DNA of 37,912 bases from contig USCV01000012.1 of NCBI GenBank assembly GCA_900553225.1, positions 1 through 37,912 on the forward strand, written 5' to 3'. Positions 27,659 to 35,873 of the stretch are shown piece by piece. Position numbers and translations under genes: made by a program. Every line of letters starts with the position of its first letter. The first letter of the stretch is position 1. This DNA comes from an uncultured Clostridium sp. (GTDB taxonomy: Bacteria; Bacillota; Clostridia; TANB77; CAG-508). Below the pieces are notes generated by a model. The model was not told the DNA's origin and ran no database searches. It saw nothing but the letters and a program-made list of their open reading frames with translations.

Positions 27659-28354
27659 ATGAGTATAAAGGTTAACAAAAAAATAGCTATAACATTTGCT
27701 ATGATATGCTTATTACTTACATTTTGTATAGTACTTCAAGTAAGAACAATAGAAGATGCAAGTTCTCCAATTGCAAAACTTGCACAAGATGATGAATTGA
27801 GAGATGAAGTACTAAAATGGAAAGAAAAATATGATATTTGTGCAGCTCAACTTAAAAAGTCAGACAAGAAGTTAGATAAGTTAAGAAAAAAAGCAGCACA
27901 AAGTGATTCAGAAGCACAAAGTATGCAAGAGGAGATAAAAAATAATAATGATTTTTTAGGAAAAACAGATGTAACAGGACCAGGAATTGTTATAACAATC
28001 AAAGCATCAAGTATTGATAATCAACTTAAAGAAGACTTAGACTCTATTATAAATGAATTAAAAAATGCAGGAGCAGAAAGTTTTGAAATAAATGAACAAA
28101 GAATCATTTTTAATTCTGTAATTACATGTAAAGAAAATACTATTGAGGTTAATGGAACTTCTATACAATCACCTTTTATTATTCAAGCTATAGGAGATTC
28201 AAAAATGATTTATAATGCATTAATGAGACCAGGCGGATATATTGAGCTTTTAAATAAAAGAGTAGATAAAGTGCAAGTTACAAAAGCAAATAGAATTACT
28301 ATAAAAAAGACAGATGCAAAATTTAGTACAAAATATATGAAAACAGTCACATAG
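27659..28354 (+). CDS. DUF881 family protein, type A copy 2
   Basis: A 231-aa DUF881 protein, the partner of the first copy. N-terminal membrane helix (about 9-27), Lys/Glu-rich coiled coil (about 38-92), then the domain with LGKTDVTGPGIVITI and GAESFEINEQRIIF. The GAESFEINE segment departs from the GAEAIxxN seen in the others. Start ATG after GGTAGGAAG. It is intact without frameshifting, and its CGG triplet is out of frame (GGC GGA). Confidence 0.88.
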   Translation: MSIKVNKKIAITFAMICLLLTFCIVLQVRTIEDASSPIAKLAQDDELRDEVLKWKEKYDICAAQLKKSDKKLDKLRKKAAQSDSEAQSMQEEIKNNNDFLGKTDVTGPGIVITIKASSIDNQLKEDLDSIINELKNAGAESFEINEQRIIFNSVITCKENTIEVNGTSIQSPFIIQAIGDSKMIYNALMRPGGYIELLNKRVDKVQVTKANRITIKKTDAKFSTKYMKTVT

Positions 28355-28369
28355 TAAGGAGGAAGAGAC

Positions 28370-29081
28370 TTGAAAAAGGAGAAAGTCACAATTTATATAA
28401 CAATTATAATATTATGTATGATATTAATTAGTGTTATTTTTATGAGATTTAAAGCAGTTGAAAAAGCTGATTTAGAAAAGCAATCCACCTTGATAGAAAC
28501 TGAACTAAGGCAAGAAATTATTGCTTTTAAAGAAAAATATAATGATGCTTCAAAACAACTAGAAGATGTAAAAGATAAAATAAAAGAATATGAAAATCAA
28601 GTAGATTCAAATGCAGATGCTGTGGAAATTGTTTCAAATGAATTAAAACAAACTACACAGTTATTGGGAAAAACAAATGTAAAGGGTGACGGTATAGTTG
28701 TTACATTAGAAGATAATAGTCAAGAGAAAATTGTAGAAAGCGATTTATCTGAGATTACAAATGAGCTGAAATATGCGGGAGCAGAGGCGATTTCGATTAA
28801 TGGAATAAGACTTACTCCATTGATGGATGTAACTAGCACATCGAACAATATTATTTTATTAAATGGGCAAAAGATATCTTCGCCATATGTTGTAAAAGCA
28901 ATACGGAGACCAAAAATATTTATATAGTACATTAACTGCAAAAAACGGTTTTATAGACTACTATACAAATACGTTTGGGTTAACTATTAAAATAGAAAAA
29001 CAAAAAAATATTGAAATGGAAAAATCAGATGCAGATTTACAATTGAAATATATAAAAGAAGAAAAAAAAGGAGAGGATTAG
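28370..29081 (+). CDS. DUF881 family protein, type B copy 2, +1 frameshift at CGG
   Basis: A 236-aa DUF881 protein when C28904 is skipped; frame 0 ends at 28927. N-terminal membrane helix, coiled coil (about 35-90), then LGKTNVKGDGIVVTLEDNS and AGAEAISINGIRL. TTG start with AAGGAGGAAG six bases upstream. The shifted frame continues GDQKYLYSTLTAKNG and stops at 29081, one base before the sbp ATG, as expected in a tight operon. The second copy has GGA AAT CAA at the site where this one has CGGA GAC CAA. Confidence 0.88.
28904..28906 (+). other. In-frame CGG: +1 frameshift site in the fourth DUF881 gene
   Basis: GCA ATA CGG AGA becomes GCA ATA (C)GGA GAC CAA AAA TAT. The paralogue at 26940 reads GCA ATT GGA AAT CAA ACT TAT, with no extra base. 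The Gly is residue 179. Confidence 0.9.
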
Positions 29082-29082
29082 A

Positions 29083-29448
29083 ATGATTTTTATAGCAATA
29101 GTAATTGGATGTATATTGGGAGCAATTATTGGAATTTATGCTCCTGTAATTCCATACACTTATTCGGGCTATTTAGCAATTGCTATTTTAGCTGCTTTAG
29201 ACACTGTATTTGGAGGAATAAATTCAATAATAAATAAACATTTTAATATGAAGATTTTTGTATCAGGTTTTTTTGGAAACGCTATTTTAGCAATGCTTCT
29301 TACTTATCTAGGCGAAAAACTAAATGTAGATATATATCTTGCTGCAATTTTTGTATTTGTTGGAAGAATGTTTAATAATTTAGGATTTATACGTAGATAT
29401 TATATAGAAAAATGGGCTAAAAATAAAGAAATTAAAAAAAGTAAATAA
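29083..29448 (+). CDS. sbp: Small basic protein Sbp (DUF1290)
   Basis: A 121-aa integral membrane protein of the DUF1290/small basic family, conserved upstream of ftsA in Firmicutes; its function is not established. Three or four hydrophobic helices are visible (about 3-20, 27-47, 60-80, 85-100), with YAPVIPYTYSGYLAIAILAALD as the conserved core split across the first two, and a basic C-terminus. AAAGGAGAG stands before the ATG. It follows the fourth DUF881 gene by one base. Confidence 0.92.
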   Translation: MIFIAIVIGCILGAIIGIYAPVIPYTYSGYLAIAILAALDTVFGGINSIINKHFNMKIFVSGFFGNAILAMLLTYLGEKLNVDIYLAAIFVFVGRMFNNLGFIRRYYIEKWAKNKEIKKSK

Positions 29449-29525
29449 AAAACTATTGATAAAGTTAAAAAAATGTGCTAAAAATATATAGACGAAATAA
29501 GAAAAAATGTCATTTTTATACAAAA

Positions 29526-29585
29526 TTCGACATTGTTACAGTATTATTACAAAAATGTTACAAAAATATAACAAAACTATTGACA
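29526..29585 (+). promoter_or_regulatory. 0A-box and 11-bp phased TTACA repeats upstream of ftsA
   Basis: TTCGACA at 29526-29532 is the exact complement of the Spo0A box TGTCGAA. TTACA then occurs at 29536, 29547 and 29558, TAACA at 29569, and the promoter's TTGACA begins at 29580: five units with an exact 11-base period, on one face of the helix. This looks like a protein-binding array. Confidence 0.45.
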
Positions 29586-29608
29586 TTTTTTGTGAAATAT
29601 AATATTCT
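29580..29608 (+). promoter_or_regulatory. Promoter of ftsA-ftsZ
   Basis: TTGACA, 17-base spacer and TATTCT. A better TATAAT (29598-29603) lies only 12 bases from the -35 element, so the exact -10 is uncertain. Confidence 0.5.
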
Positions 29609-29648
29609 TATCTAGGAATAAATGCGGAAAAAAATGGAGGAGTTAACT

Positions 29649-30878
29649 TTGGCTATAGGTGATATAATCGTAGGTATAGATATTGGCACATCTAAAGTTA
29701 GTCTTGTAGTAGGAGAAGTTAATAATTTTAATCAAATTGAAATAATTTGTAGTGCTAGTCACAAATGTAATGGAGTAAAAAAAGGTAAAATTGTAAATGA
29801 AGAAGAAATCGCAGAAGCAATCGAATCTGTTGTTAGAGATGCAGAAATAGACTCTAAGTTAAAAATCAATTCTTCATATGTAACGATACCTGGTAAATAT
29901 GTTACTATTGTTCAAAATAGTATTGTAAAAGAAGCAAAAGACCGTTACTCTGGAATTTCACTAAAAGATGTTTCTTCTGCTTTAATGCAAGTTAAAGATA
30001 TAGATGTACCTGAAGGAAAAACAATTATAGATATTGTTGCAGATAAATTTATATTAGATGATGGAAAAATTGTGACAGATCCAATTGGAAACTTAAGTGC
30101 AAGCTTTACATTAAATGCACAAATTATTTTAGCTGAGAAGAGTTATATAAGACAACTTTCATCTATCTTTAGAAAAGCAAATATGGAGATAGATGGATTA
30201 GTACCAGAATCTCTTGCACAAAGAAATTTAATATTAGATACAAACGAACTAAATGATAATATAATGATTTTAGATATAGGAGCAGGAAATACAGACATAG
30301 GAGTATTTAACGGCTCAGAATTTGTTTATACAAATACAATACCATTAGGTGGAGATAATATAACAAATGACATTGCTTTAGTATTAAATATCTCTATAGA
30401 TGAAGCAGATAAATTAAAAAGACAATATGGTCTTGCAATGAGATCTTTTATAGACAATGATAATGAAATTGTTTTAAATACTTGCAAAGATGAAACAAGA
30501 AGCAAAATAATAAGAAGCTCAGAATTAATCGAAATAATTGAAGCAAGAATTGAAGAAATATTTTCATTAGTAAATAAAGATATTACAAACCAAGGAGTAA
30601 AAGCTGAAATTAATAATGTAATTTTAACAGGACAAGGAATCAGTAATATCAATAAAAGCGATGTGGCAGGAAAAATTATTTTAAATATACCAGTCAAGAT
30701 TTCAACAGGAAGACTAATTAGTACTATTAGACCTAACTATAGAACTGCATATGCACTTGTTAGATATGTTTCATCAAGACCTTTTGCAAAAAATGTTTCA
30801 AGCAGTATAGATAGTGGCACAGAACAAAACATTTTAAAAACAATACTGGAGAAAATAAAGGATTTTTTCTATTCATAA
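29649..30878 (+). CDS. ftsA: Cell division protein FtsA
   Basis: Actin-like ATPase that tethers FtsZ to the membrane and recruits the divisome. TTG 29649 is chosen: GGAGG at 29636-29640 lies 8 bases upstream, giving 409 aa beginning LAIGDIIVGIDIGTSKVS. An upstream ATG at 29622 would place a CGG as codon 2 and has no Shine-Dalgarno. The actin fold shows DIGTSK, the 1C subdomain (about 80-165), ILDIGAGNTDIG and GQGISN. The C-terminal KTILEKIKDFFYS is the membrane-targeting amphipathic helix. No in-frame CGG is present in this form. Confidence 0.95.
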   Translation: MAIGDIIVGIDIGTSKVSLVVGEVNNFNQIEIICSASHKCNGVKKGKIVNEEEIAEAIESVVRDAEIDSKLKINSSYVTIPGKYVTIVQNSIVKEAKDRYSGISLKDVSSALMQVKDIDVPEGKTIIDIVADKFILDDGKIVTDPIGNLSASFTLNAQIILAEKSYIRQLSSIFRKANMEIDGLVPESLAQRNLILDTNELNDNIMILDIGAGNTDIGVFNGSEFVYTNTIPLGGDNITNDIALVLNISIDEADKLKRQYGLAMRSFIDNDNEIVLNTCKDETRSKIIRSSELIEIIEARIEEIFSLVNKDITNQGVKAEINNVILTGQGISNINKSDVAGKIILNIPVKISTGRLISTIRPNYRTAYALVRYVSSRPFAKNVSSSIDSGTEQNILKTILEKIKDFFYS

Positions 30879-30939
30879 ACACAAAAGAAATTAAGAGATT
30901 TTAAAAATTAAGAAAGTATAGATTAGGAGGAAGAATGGT

Positions 30940-32070
30940 ATGATAGTAGATAGCGTAGAAGAAAGCGGAATCATGATAGATGGAACTGCTACAATTAAAG
31001 TAATTGGTGTTGGTGGCGGTGGAACAAATGCTGTTAACCGAATGGTTGATTCTGGAATAAGAGGAGTTGAATTTGTAGCAGTAAATACAGATAGACAAGC
31101 CTTATTGCTATCAAAAGCAGCATCAAAGATCCAAATAGGAGAAAAAATCACAAGAGGTTTAGGAGCAGGTGCAAATCCAGATATAGGCGCACAAGCAGCT
31201 GAAGAAAGTAAAGCAGAAATAACAGAAGCACTTCGTGGTGCAGATATGGTATTTGTTACAGCTGGAATGGGCGGTGGAACAGGTACTGGAGCAGCTCCAA
31301 TAGTTGCAGCTTGCGCAAAGGAAATGGGAATTTTAACAATCGGTGTTGTTACAAAGCCATTTACTTTTGAAGGTAAAAAAAGATTAGCACAAGCAGATCG
31401 TGGAATTGAAAGCCTAAAAGGAAAAGTTGATACATTAGTTGTTATTCCAAACGACAAATTATTACAAATGATTGATCGTAAGACATCAATTGTAGAAGCA
31501 TTTAAAATGGCAGATGATGTATTAAGACAAGGTGTACAAGGTATATCAGACTTAATTGCTGTTCCTGGTCTTGTAAACTTAGACTTTGCAGACGTAAAAA
31601 CAATTATGCTTAATACTGGTATGGCACACATGGGAGTTGGTAGAGCATCTGGAGAAAATAGAGCAGAAGATGCAGCAAAACAGGCAATTCAAAGTCCATT
31701 ACTAGAAACATCAATAGAAGGAGCAAGAGGAGTAATTATTAACATTACTGGTGGACCAAACCTAGGATTACATGAAGTTAATACAGCAGCTGAACTTGTT
31801 CAAAGAAGTGTTGATTCAGAAGCAAATATCATTTTCGGTGCTGTTATTGATGAAAGTTTAGATGAAGATATAATGATAACTGTTATAGCAACTGGATTTG
31901 AAAAAGATCCAAAGATGGGAGCTAATGTTCCAGTTGGAGAGATAGTAAGTAAAGCTTGGGATAAAAAGATAAACTCTATTCCAACTACTCCAGATTCATC
32001 AAGCTCTTCAAACGATTTAGATATACCTTCTTTCTTGAGAAAAAACAAAGGTATGAATAAGAATATATAA
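30940..32070 (+). CDS. ftsZ: Cell division protein FtsZ
   Basis: Tubulin-like GTPase that forms the Z ring. The 376-aa protein has GVGGGGTNAVNRM near residue 25, the tubulin signature GGGTGTGAAP (about 110-119), the synergy loop with NLDFADVKTIM and a C-terminal DLDIPSFLRK, the conserved peptide that binds FtsA. The start ATG lies 9 bases after AGGAGG. ftsA and ftsZ are separated by 61 bases. VNRM uses CGA for Arg, showing that CGA is decoded normally here. Confidence 0.98.
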   Translation: MIVDSVEESGIMIDGTATIKVIGVGGGGTNAVNRMVDSGIRGVEFVAVNTDRQALLLSKAASKIQIGEKITRGLGAGANPDIGAQAAEESKAEITEALRGADMVFVTAGMGGGTGTGAAPIVAACAKEMGILTIGVVTKPFTFEGKKRLAQADRGIESLKGKVDTLVVIPNDKLLQMIDRKTSIVEAFKMADDVLRQGVQGISDLIAVPGLVNLDFADVKTIMLNTGMAHMGVGRASGENRAEDAAKQAIQSPLLETSIEGARGVIINITGGPNLGLHEVNTAAELVQRSVDSEANIIFGAVIDESLDEDIMITVIATGFEKDPKMGANVPVGEIVSKAWDKKINSIPTTPDSSSSSNDLDIPSFLRKNKGMNKNI

Positions 32071-32102
32071 CTTATAAATAAGAAAACGGAGATATTATGA
32101 AG

Positions 32103-32150
32103 TGAACTCAAATTATTAGACAAAAGGTTTAATAATGAGGGTTCATTTTT
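32103..32150 (+). terminator. Rho-independent terminator after ftsZ
   Basis: A 19-position stem (32103-32121 with about 32127-32145, two mismatches) is followed by TTTTT. It ends the division operon. Confidence 0.8.
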
Positions 32151-32216
32151 ATTATATAACTATTAATTAGCAAGAATTAGTTTGTAACAAAAATTTAGCA
32201 AAAATATGAAAAAATG

Positions 32217-32245
32217 TTGAAAAAATTGTATTTGTATGGAATAAT
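32217..32245 (+). promoter_or_regulatory. Possible promoter of the surface-protein gene
   Basis: TTGAAA, 17-base spacer, AATAAT, 115 bases upstream of the gene. Confidence 0.5.
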
Positions 32246-32360
32246 AGTAATATTAAAAAAGCATAGTACATTATTGTATATTATAAATTTATATGAAGAA
32301 AATATAACTATAACAAATGAGAAAACATGCAAAAGATGACTTACATAGAAAGGAAAAGGC

Positions 32361-34022
32361 ATGAAAAAAATTGGGAAAATTATAATAATTAATATTATAT
32401 TTGCTATATTAAGTATAGTAGTTTTACCTATAACAATTAATTTAATGGACGTTTTAAACATAAAATACAGTACAATTTATAAATTTTTATCAAGCATAAC
32501 AGATTCTATGATAGTAAAGGCATCGGATACAGACTATGAATACTCAGGAAATATGCATATACGTTATGGCTATATGTCTTATTCTAGCACGGAAGAAGGA
32601 ATACATGTATGGTCTAGAGGTGGAGATAAGGTTCTGGAATACTCGTTGATGGGAAATAAATATGCTGAATTTGAATATAAAGATGAATACGGTATGGATT
32701 CTGAGAGTTCAGGCTCAACAAAGTTTTTTGACTTAACTGATAAAGTAACAACAGTATCAGTTAGAGAAAAAGAAACTAAAAATATATATTTAAGAGGGCT
32801 AATCATAAAAAATGGTGATGGCTTTATCATAATACAAGACGCAAGAGCTGGACACGATAAAGGCGATTCGATATATACATTGAATAATGGTGTAAATAAT
32901 GAAGCAGAATATTCCATAGATATAAATCACGTTAAATTTGAAGATATATTAGACTATCCACCAAAAAAAGTAGCAGATGGAAAGCTATTTAAGGATAATA
33001 TTATTATAAGAGATAAAAATACTAAAGAGATAATATATAAGTCTCCAGAATTAGGAGAAATAGAGGAAAGTATAACTTATGAAAATGGACAAACTAAAGT
33101 GAATTTTGCTGTAAACGGAGACGCTAAAGATAGAACTAGTTACACATATATACTTAACGGAGAAGAATTTACAGGAAATAGTGCAACTTTAAAAGAAGAT
33201 ACTACTTTAAAATTAAAAGCACATACAGACAAAGAATTTACAGATCAAACAATTGAAAAAGATGTAAACGCAAAAGTTATAAAAACGGAAAAGCCAACAA
33301 TAAAAATAGATGAAGAAAATAATTTAATATTAACACAAGGTACAATAGAAAATGATGAGCTTGCAAACATTTATTACAGTATAGATAATGAAACAGAAAA
33401 AGTATACACTGGAAAAGTAAAGTTAGAAGTGGGGACACATAAGATAAAAGCTTATCAAACAACTAAAAATTATCAAATTAAAAGTTTAGATGAAACAAAA
33501 GAAGTGATAATAAAAGAACTTGTCAAAACAGAAAAACCTACTATACAAATGGATAAAGAAAACAATTTGATACTAACGCAAGGCAAAATAGAAAATGATG
33601 AACTTGCAGATATTTATTATAGCGTAAATGATGGAGAATATAAAAAGTATACTGGTAAGGTTAAATTTGAAGTTGGAACATATAAGATAAAGGCCTATCA
33701 AATAACAAAAAAATATGAAATAAAAAGTGACATAGCAGAGGTAGAAGTTACTATAGAAAATAACAAAGAACCAGAAGTAAAACCAAATGAAGATAAAAAT
33801 CAATCAAATAATAATGATAACAACAAAGATTTATCAAACGATGAACAAAATAATAATACAAACAGTAACGAAGAAAACAAAAATACTGAAACAGAAAAGC
33901 AAAAATCAAATGAAAACAAAAATATTCCAAAAACCGGCGATATGATAATGATATATGTAGTAGTACTTTTTGTAATAATAACATTAAATATAGTAATAAA
34001 CAGAAAAAGGAAAAATAAATAG
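32361..34022 (+). CDS. Cell-wall-anchored surface protein with IPKTG sorting signal and tandem repeats
   Basis: A 553-aa secreted protein whose role I do not recognise. An N-terminal hydrophobic helix (about 8-30) acts as signal or anchor. Residues about 60-210 form a beta-rich domain of unknown family. Two 81-residue repeats follow (308-388 and 389-about 466), each with KTEKPTI, NNLILTQG, IYYS and YTGKVK, resembling chitobiase C-terminal-type beta sandwiches. Then come an Asn/Lys/Glu-rich linker, a sortase signal IPKTGD (522-527), a hydrophobic helix and a basic tail RKRKNK. The sortase at 6756 is a candidate partner. It has its own promoter and terminator and sits between ftsZ and spoIIGA. 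Confidence 0.85.
   Translation: MKKIGKIIIINIIFAILSIVVLPITINLMDVLNIKYSTIYKFLSSITDSMIVKASDTDYEYSGNMHIRYGYMSYSSTEEGIHVWSRGGDKVLEYSLMGNKYAEFEYKDEYGMDSESSGSTKFFDLTDKVTTVSVREKETKNIYLRGLIIKNGDGFIIIQDARAGHDKGDSIYTLNNGVNNEAEYSIDINHVKFEDILDYPPKKVADGKLFKDNIIIRDKNTKEIIYKSPELGEIEESITYENGQTKVNFAVNGDAKDRTSYTYILNGEEFTGNSATLKEDTTLKLKAHTDKEFTDQTIEKDVNAKVIKTEKPTIKIDEENNLILTQGTIENDELANIYYSIDNETEKVYTGKVKLEVGTHKIKAYQTTKNYQIKSLDETKEVIIKELVKTEKPTIQMDKENNLILTQGKIENDELADIYYSVNDGEYKKYTGKVKFEVGTYKIKAYQITKKYEIKSDIAEVEVTIENNKEPEVKPNEDKNQSNNNDNNKDLSNDEQNNNTNSNEENKNTETEKQKSNENKNIPKTGDMIMIYVVVLFVIITLNIVINRKRKNK
33282..33755 (+). repeat. Tandem 243-bp coding repeat in the surface-protein gene
   Basis: Unit 1 (from 33282) and unit 2 (from 33525) share most of their sequence, including long runs around AATAATTTAATATTAAC/AACAATTTGATACTAAC. 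They diverge mostly at third positions, which suggests an old duplication of a whole domain. Confidence 0.8.
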
Positions 34023-34044
34023 AGTGTAAAATGTGTAATAAAAG

Positions 34045-34080
34045 AGAAATAATCTAATTTTGTAGATTATTTCTTTTTTT
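34045..34080 (+). terminator. Rho-independent terminator after the surface-protein gene
   Basis: Perfect 12-bp stem AGAAATAATCTA / TAGATTATTTCT around a 6-base loop, followed by a run of T. Confidence 0.92.
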
Positions 34081-34092
34081 CGGCACTAAGAT

Positions 34093-34125
34093 TTGACAGT
34101 ATTTTAGAATAAAAAGAGTTAGAAT
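34093..34125 (+). promoter_or_regulatory. spoIIG-type promoter with 21-base spacer
   Basis: TTGACA (34093-34098) and TAGAAT (34120-34125) are separated by 21 bases. The Bacillus spoIIG promoter likewise has consensus-like elements set too far apart, used by sigma-A only with phosphorylated Spo0A. Confidence 0.5.
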
Positions 34126-34174
34126 AATTTTGCAACAGACGAAAATGCTATAGTAATAAAGGAGATAGTAAAAA

Positions 34175-35110
34175 TTGACAATCTATTTAGATATTGTTTT
34201 TTTTGAAAACTTATGTATGAACTACATAATTCTTTTTGCAACAGGATACATATTAAAAATAAAAATGAAACATATTAGAATAATCTTTTCAAGTATTTTA
34301 GGAAGTGGATATGCTGTTTTAATTTACATTCAAGATGCTATATTTTATTCGAATATAGTAATTAAAATACTACTTTCAATAGTTATGATTTTAACAGCAT
34401 TTTATCCTAAAAAAATAAAGTTGTTTTTTAAAGAACTTGTTTTGTTTTATCTAGTATCTTTTGTTTTTGGAGGTTGTGCTTTTGCACTTTTATATTTTGT
34501 TAAACCACAGAATATATTAATGAGAAATGGGGTCTATGTTGGGAAATACCCAATACAAATTGCATTATTGGGGGGGATTGTAGGCTTTGTAATGGTAGAA
34601 GTGGCTTTTAGATTAGTAAAAAACAAAATGACAAAAAAAGATATGTTTGCAGATTTATATTTGTATTCAAATGAAACAGAAGTTAAAGTAAAGGCCTTAG
34701 TTGATTCTGGGAATATGCTAAAAGACCCAATTTCTGGAATGCCTGTTATTGTAGTTGAAAAAGAAGAGCTTTATAAAATATTTTCAAAAAAAATATTGGA
34801 CAATACAGAAAACATAATAAATGGTGAATTTTCGAATGAATTATTTCAAAATGAAGCAGATGTAATTTCAAAATTTAGAATGATACCATTTACATCACTT
34901 GGAAAGCAAAATGGATTGTTACTTGGAATTAAAACAGATAAAGTTAAAATCTGTTTTGCAGAAACGGAAGAAGTTGTTACAGGAGTTATTATAGGGATAT
35001 ATGATAAAACACTTACAAAAAATGGAGAATATAAAGCATTAGTAGGACTAGACATTACAGAGAGGAGGGCACAAGATGAATTTACTTCAAATATTAAAAT
35101 CGAGTATTAA
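34175..35110 (+). CDS. spoIIGA: Sporulation sigma-E factor-processing peptidase SpoIIGA
   Basis: Membrane aspartic protease that removes the pro-sequence of sigma-E in the mother cell. The 311-aa protein has five N-terminal membrane helices (about 1-150) and a cytoplasmic aspartic-protease-like domain with ALVDSGNML; D177 is the likely catalytic Asp. Start is TTG with AAAGGAGA upstream. Its last 35 bases overlap the sigE start, which suggests coupled translation. A spoIIG-type promoter lies upstream. The gene is intact with no in-frame CGG. Confidence 0.95.
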   Translation: MTIYLDIVFFENLCMNYIILFATGYILKIKMKHIRIIFSSILGSGYAVLIYIQDAIFYSNIVIKILLSIVMILTAFYPKKIKLFFKELVLFYLVSFVFGGCAFALLYFVKPQNILMRNGVYVGKYPIQIALLGGIVGFVMVEVAFRLVKNKMTKKDMFADLYLYSNETEVKVKALVDSGNMLKDPISGMPVIVVEKEELYKIFSKKILDNTENIINGEFSNELFQNEADVISKFRMIPFTSLGKQNGLLLGIKTDKVKICFAETEEVVTGVIIGIYDKTLTKNGEYKALVGLDITERRAQDEFTSNIKIEY

Positions 35111-35808
35111 TACTTTATATGTAAAGTACATAGGCAAAGATGAAGTTGAAACCATGCCAATTTATTATATAGGTGGAAGTCAAAGTTTACCACCACCATT
35201 AACTAAAGAAGAAGAAGATGAAGTACTTGGAAAATTATCAAATGGAGATGAAAGTGTAAGACAAATATTAGTAGAAAGAAATTTAAGACTAGTCGTATAT
35301 ATTGCAAAGAAATTTGAAAATACAGGTATTGGCATAGAAGATCTAATATCAATTGGAACAATAGGACTTATGAAAGCAATTAATACATTTAATACTGAGA
35401 AAAATATTAAACTTGCTACATATGCATCTCGTTGTATAGAAAACGAGATATTAATGTATTTAAGGAGAAGTAATAAAATCAAAGGAGAAATATCGATTGA
35501 TGAACCGCTTAATCAGGATGGAGATGGTAATGAGCTGTTGCTATCTGATATTTTAGGCACAGAAGCAGATGTAACTTCCAGGAGAATAGAAGATGAAGTA
35601 GATAGAGCATTATTAAAGTCATCTATAGAGAAATTAAGTAATCGTGAGAGAAATATTATGGAGCTTAGATTTGGTTTTATCAGTGGAAATGAAAAAACAC
35701 AAAAAGAAGTGGCAGATATGCTTCGGCATATCACAAAGCTATATTTCAAGATTGGAAAAAAAGATTATTGGTAAAATGAAAAAAGATATTATGAGCAAAA
35801 CTGGATGA
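35076..35808 (+). CDS. sigE: RNA polymerase sigma-E factor (mother cell), +1 frameshift at CGG
   Basis: Early mother-cell sigma factor, made as an inactive precursor. Skipping C35724 gives 243 aa, close to the 239 of Bacillus. The pro-sequence (about 1-30) is followed by region 2 (RNLRLVVYIAKKFENTGIGIEDLISIG), written here in two parts: RNLRLVVYIAKKF and GIGIEDLISIG. Region 4 has LSNRERNIMELRFG. The junction lies inside the region 4.2 helix-turn-helix and creates ADMLGISQSYISRLEKK, so an unshifted product could not recognise the -35 element. GAGGAGGG stands before ATG 35076, which overlaps spoIIGA. Confidence 0.94.
35724..35726 (+). other. In-frame CGG: +1 frameshift site in sigE
   Basis: ATG CTT CGG CAT becomes ATG CTT (C)GGC ATA TCA CAA AGC, the conserved Leu-Gly-Ile-Ser-Gln turn of region 4.2. 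This is the only site followed by GGC. The Gly is residue 217. Confidence 0.87.
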
Positions 35809-35810
35809 TA

Positions 35811-35839
35811 TGAATAAAAAGCCTCATTTTGGAAATAAT
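35811..35839 (+). promoter_or_regulatory. Possible forespore (sigma-F/G-type) promoter of sigG
   Basis: TGAATA at 35811 and GGAAATAAT at 35831 resemble a sigma-F -35 (GYATA) and -10 (GGnnAnnnT) with a 14-base gap. In Bacillus, sigG has its own forespore promoter in this spacer. Confidence 0.4.
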
Positions 35840-35873
35840 GTGAATAATGTTATTTTTAAAGGAGGTTTTTTAT

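Noticed and set aside
29622..29648. CGG as second codon of ftsA (ATG at 29622)
   Set aside because: The Shine-Dalgarno GGAGG at 29636-29640 points to TTG 29649 as the start, so this CGG is in the untranslated leader.
30891..31631. Long open frame antisense to ftsZ (246 aa)
   Set aside because: It mirrors the ftsZ codon pattern on the other strand, has no suitable Shine-Dalgarno and no family resemblance.
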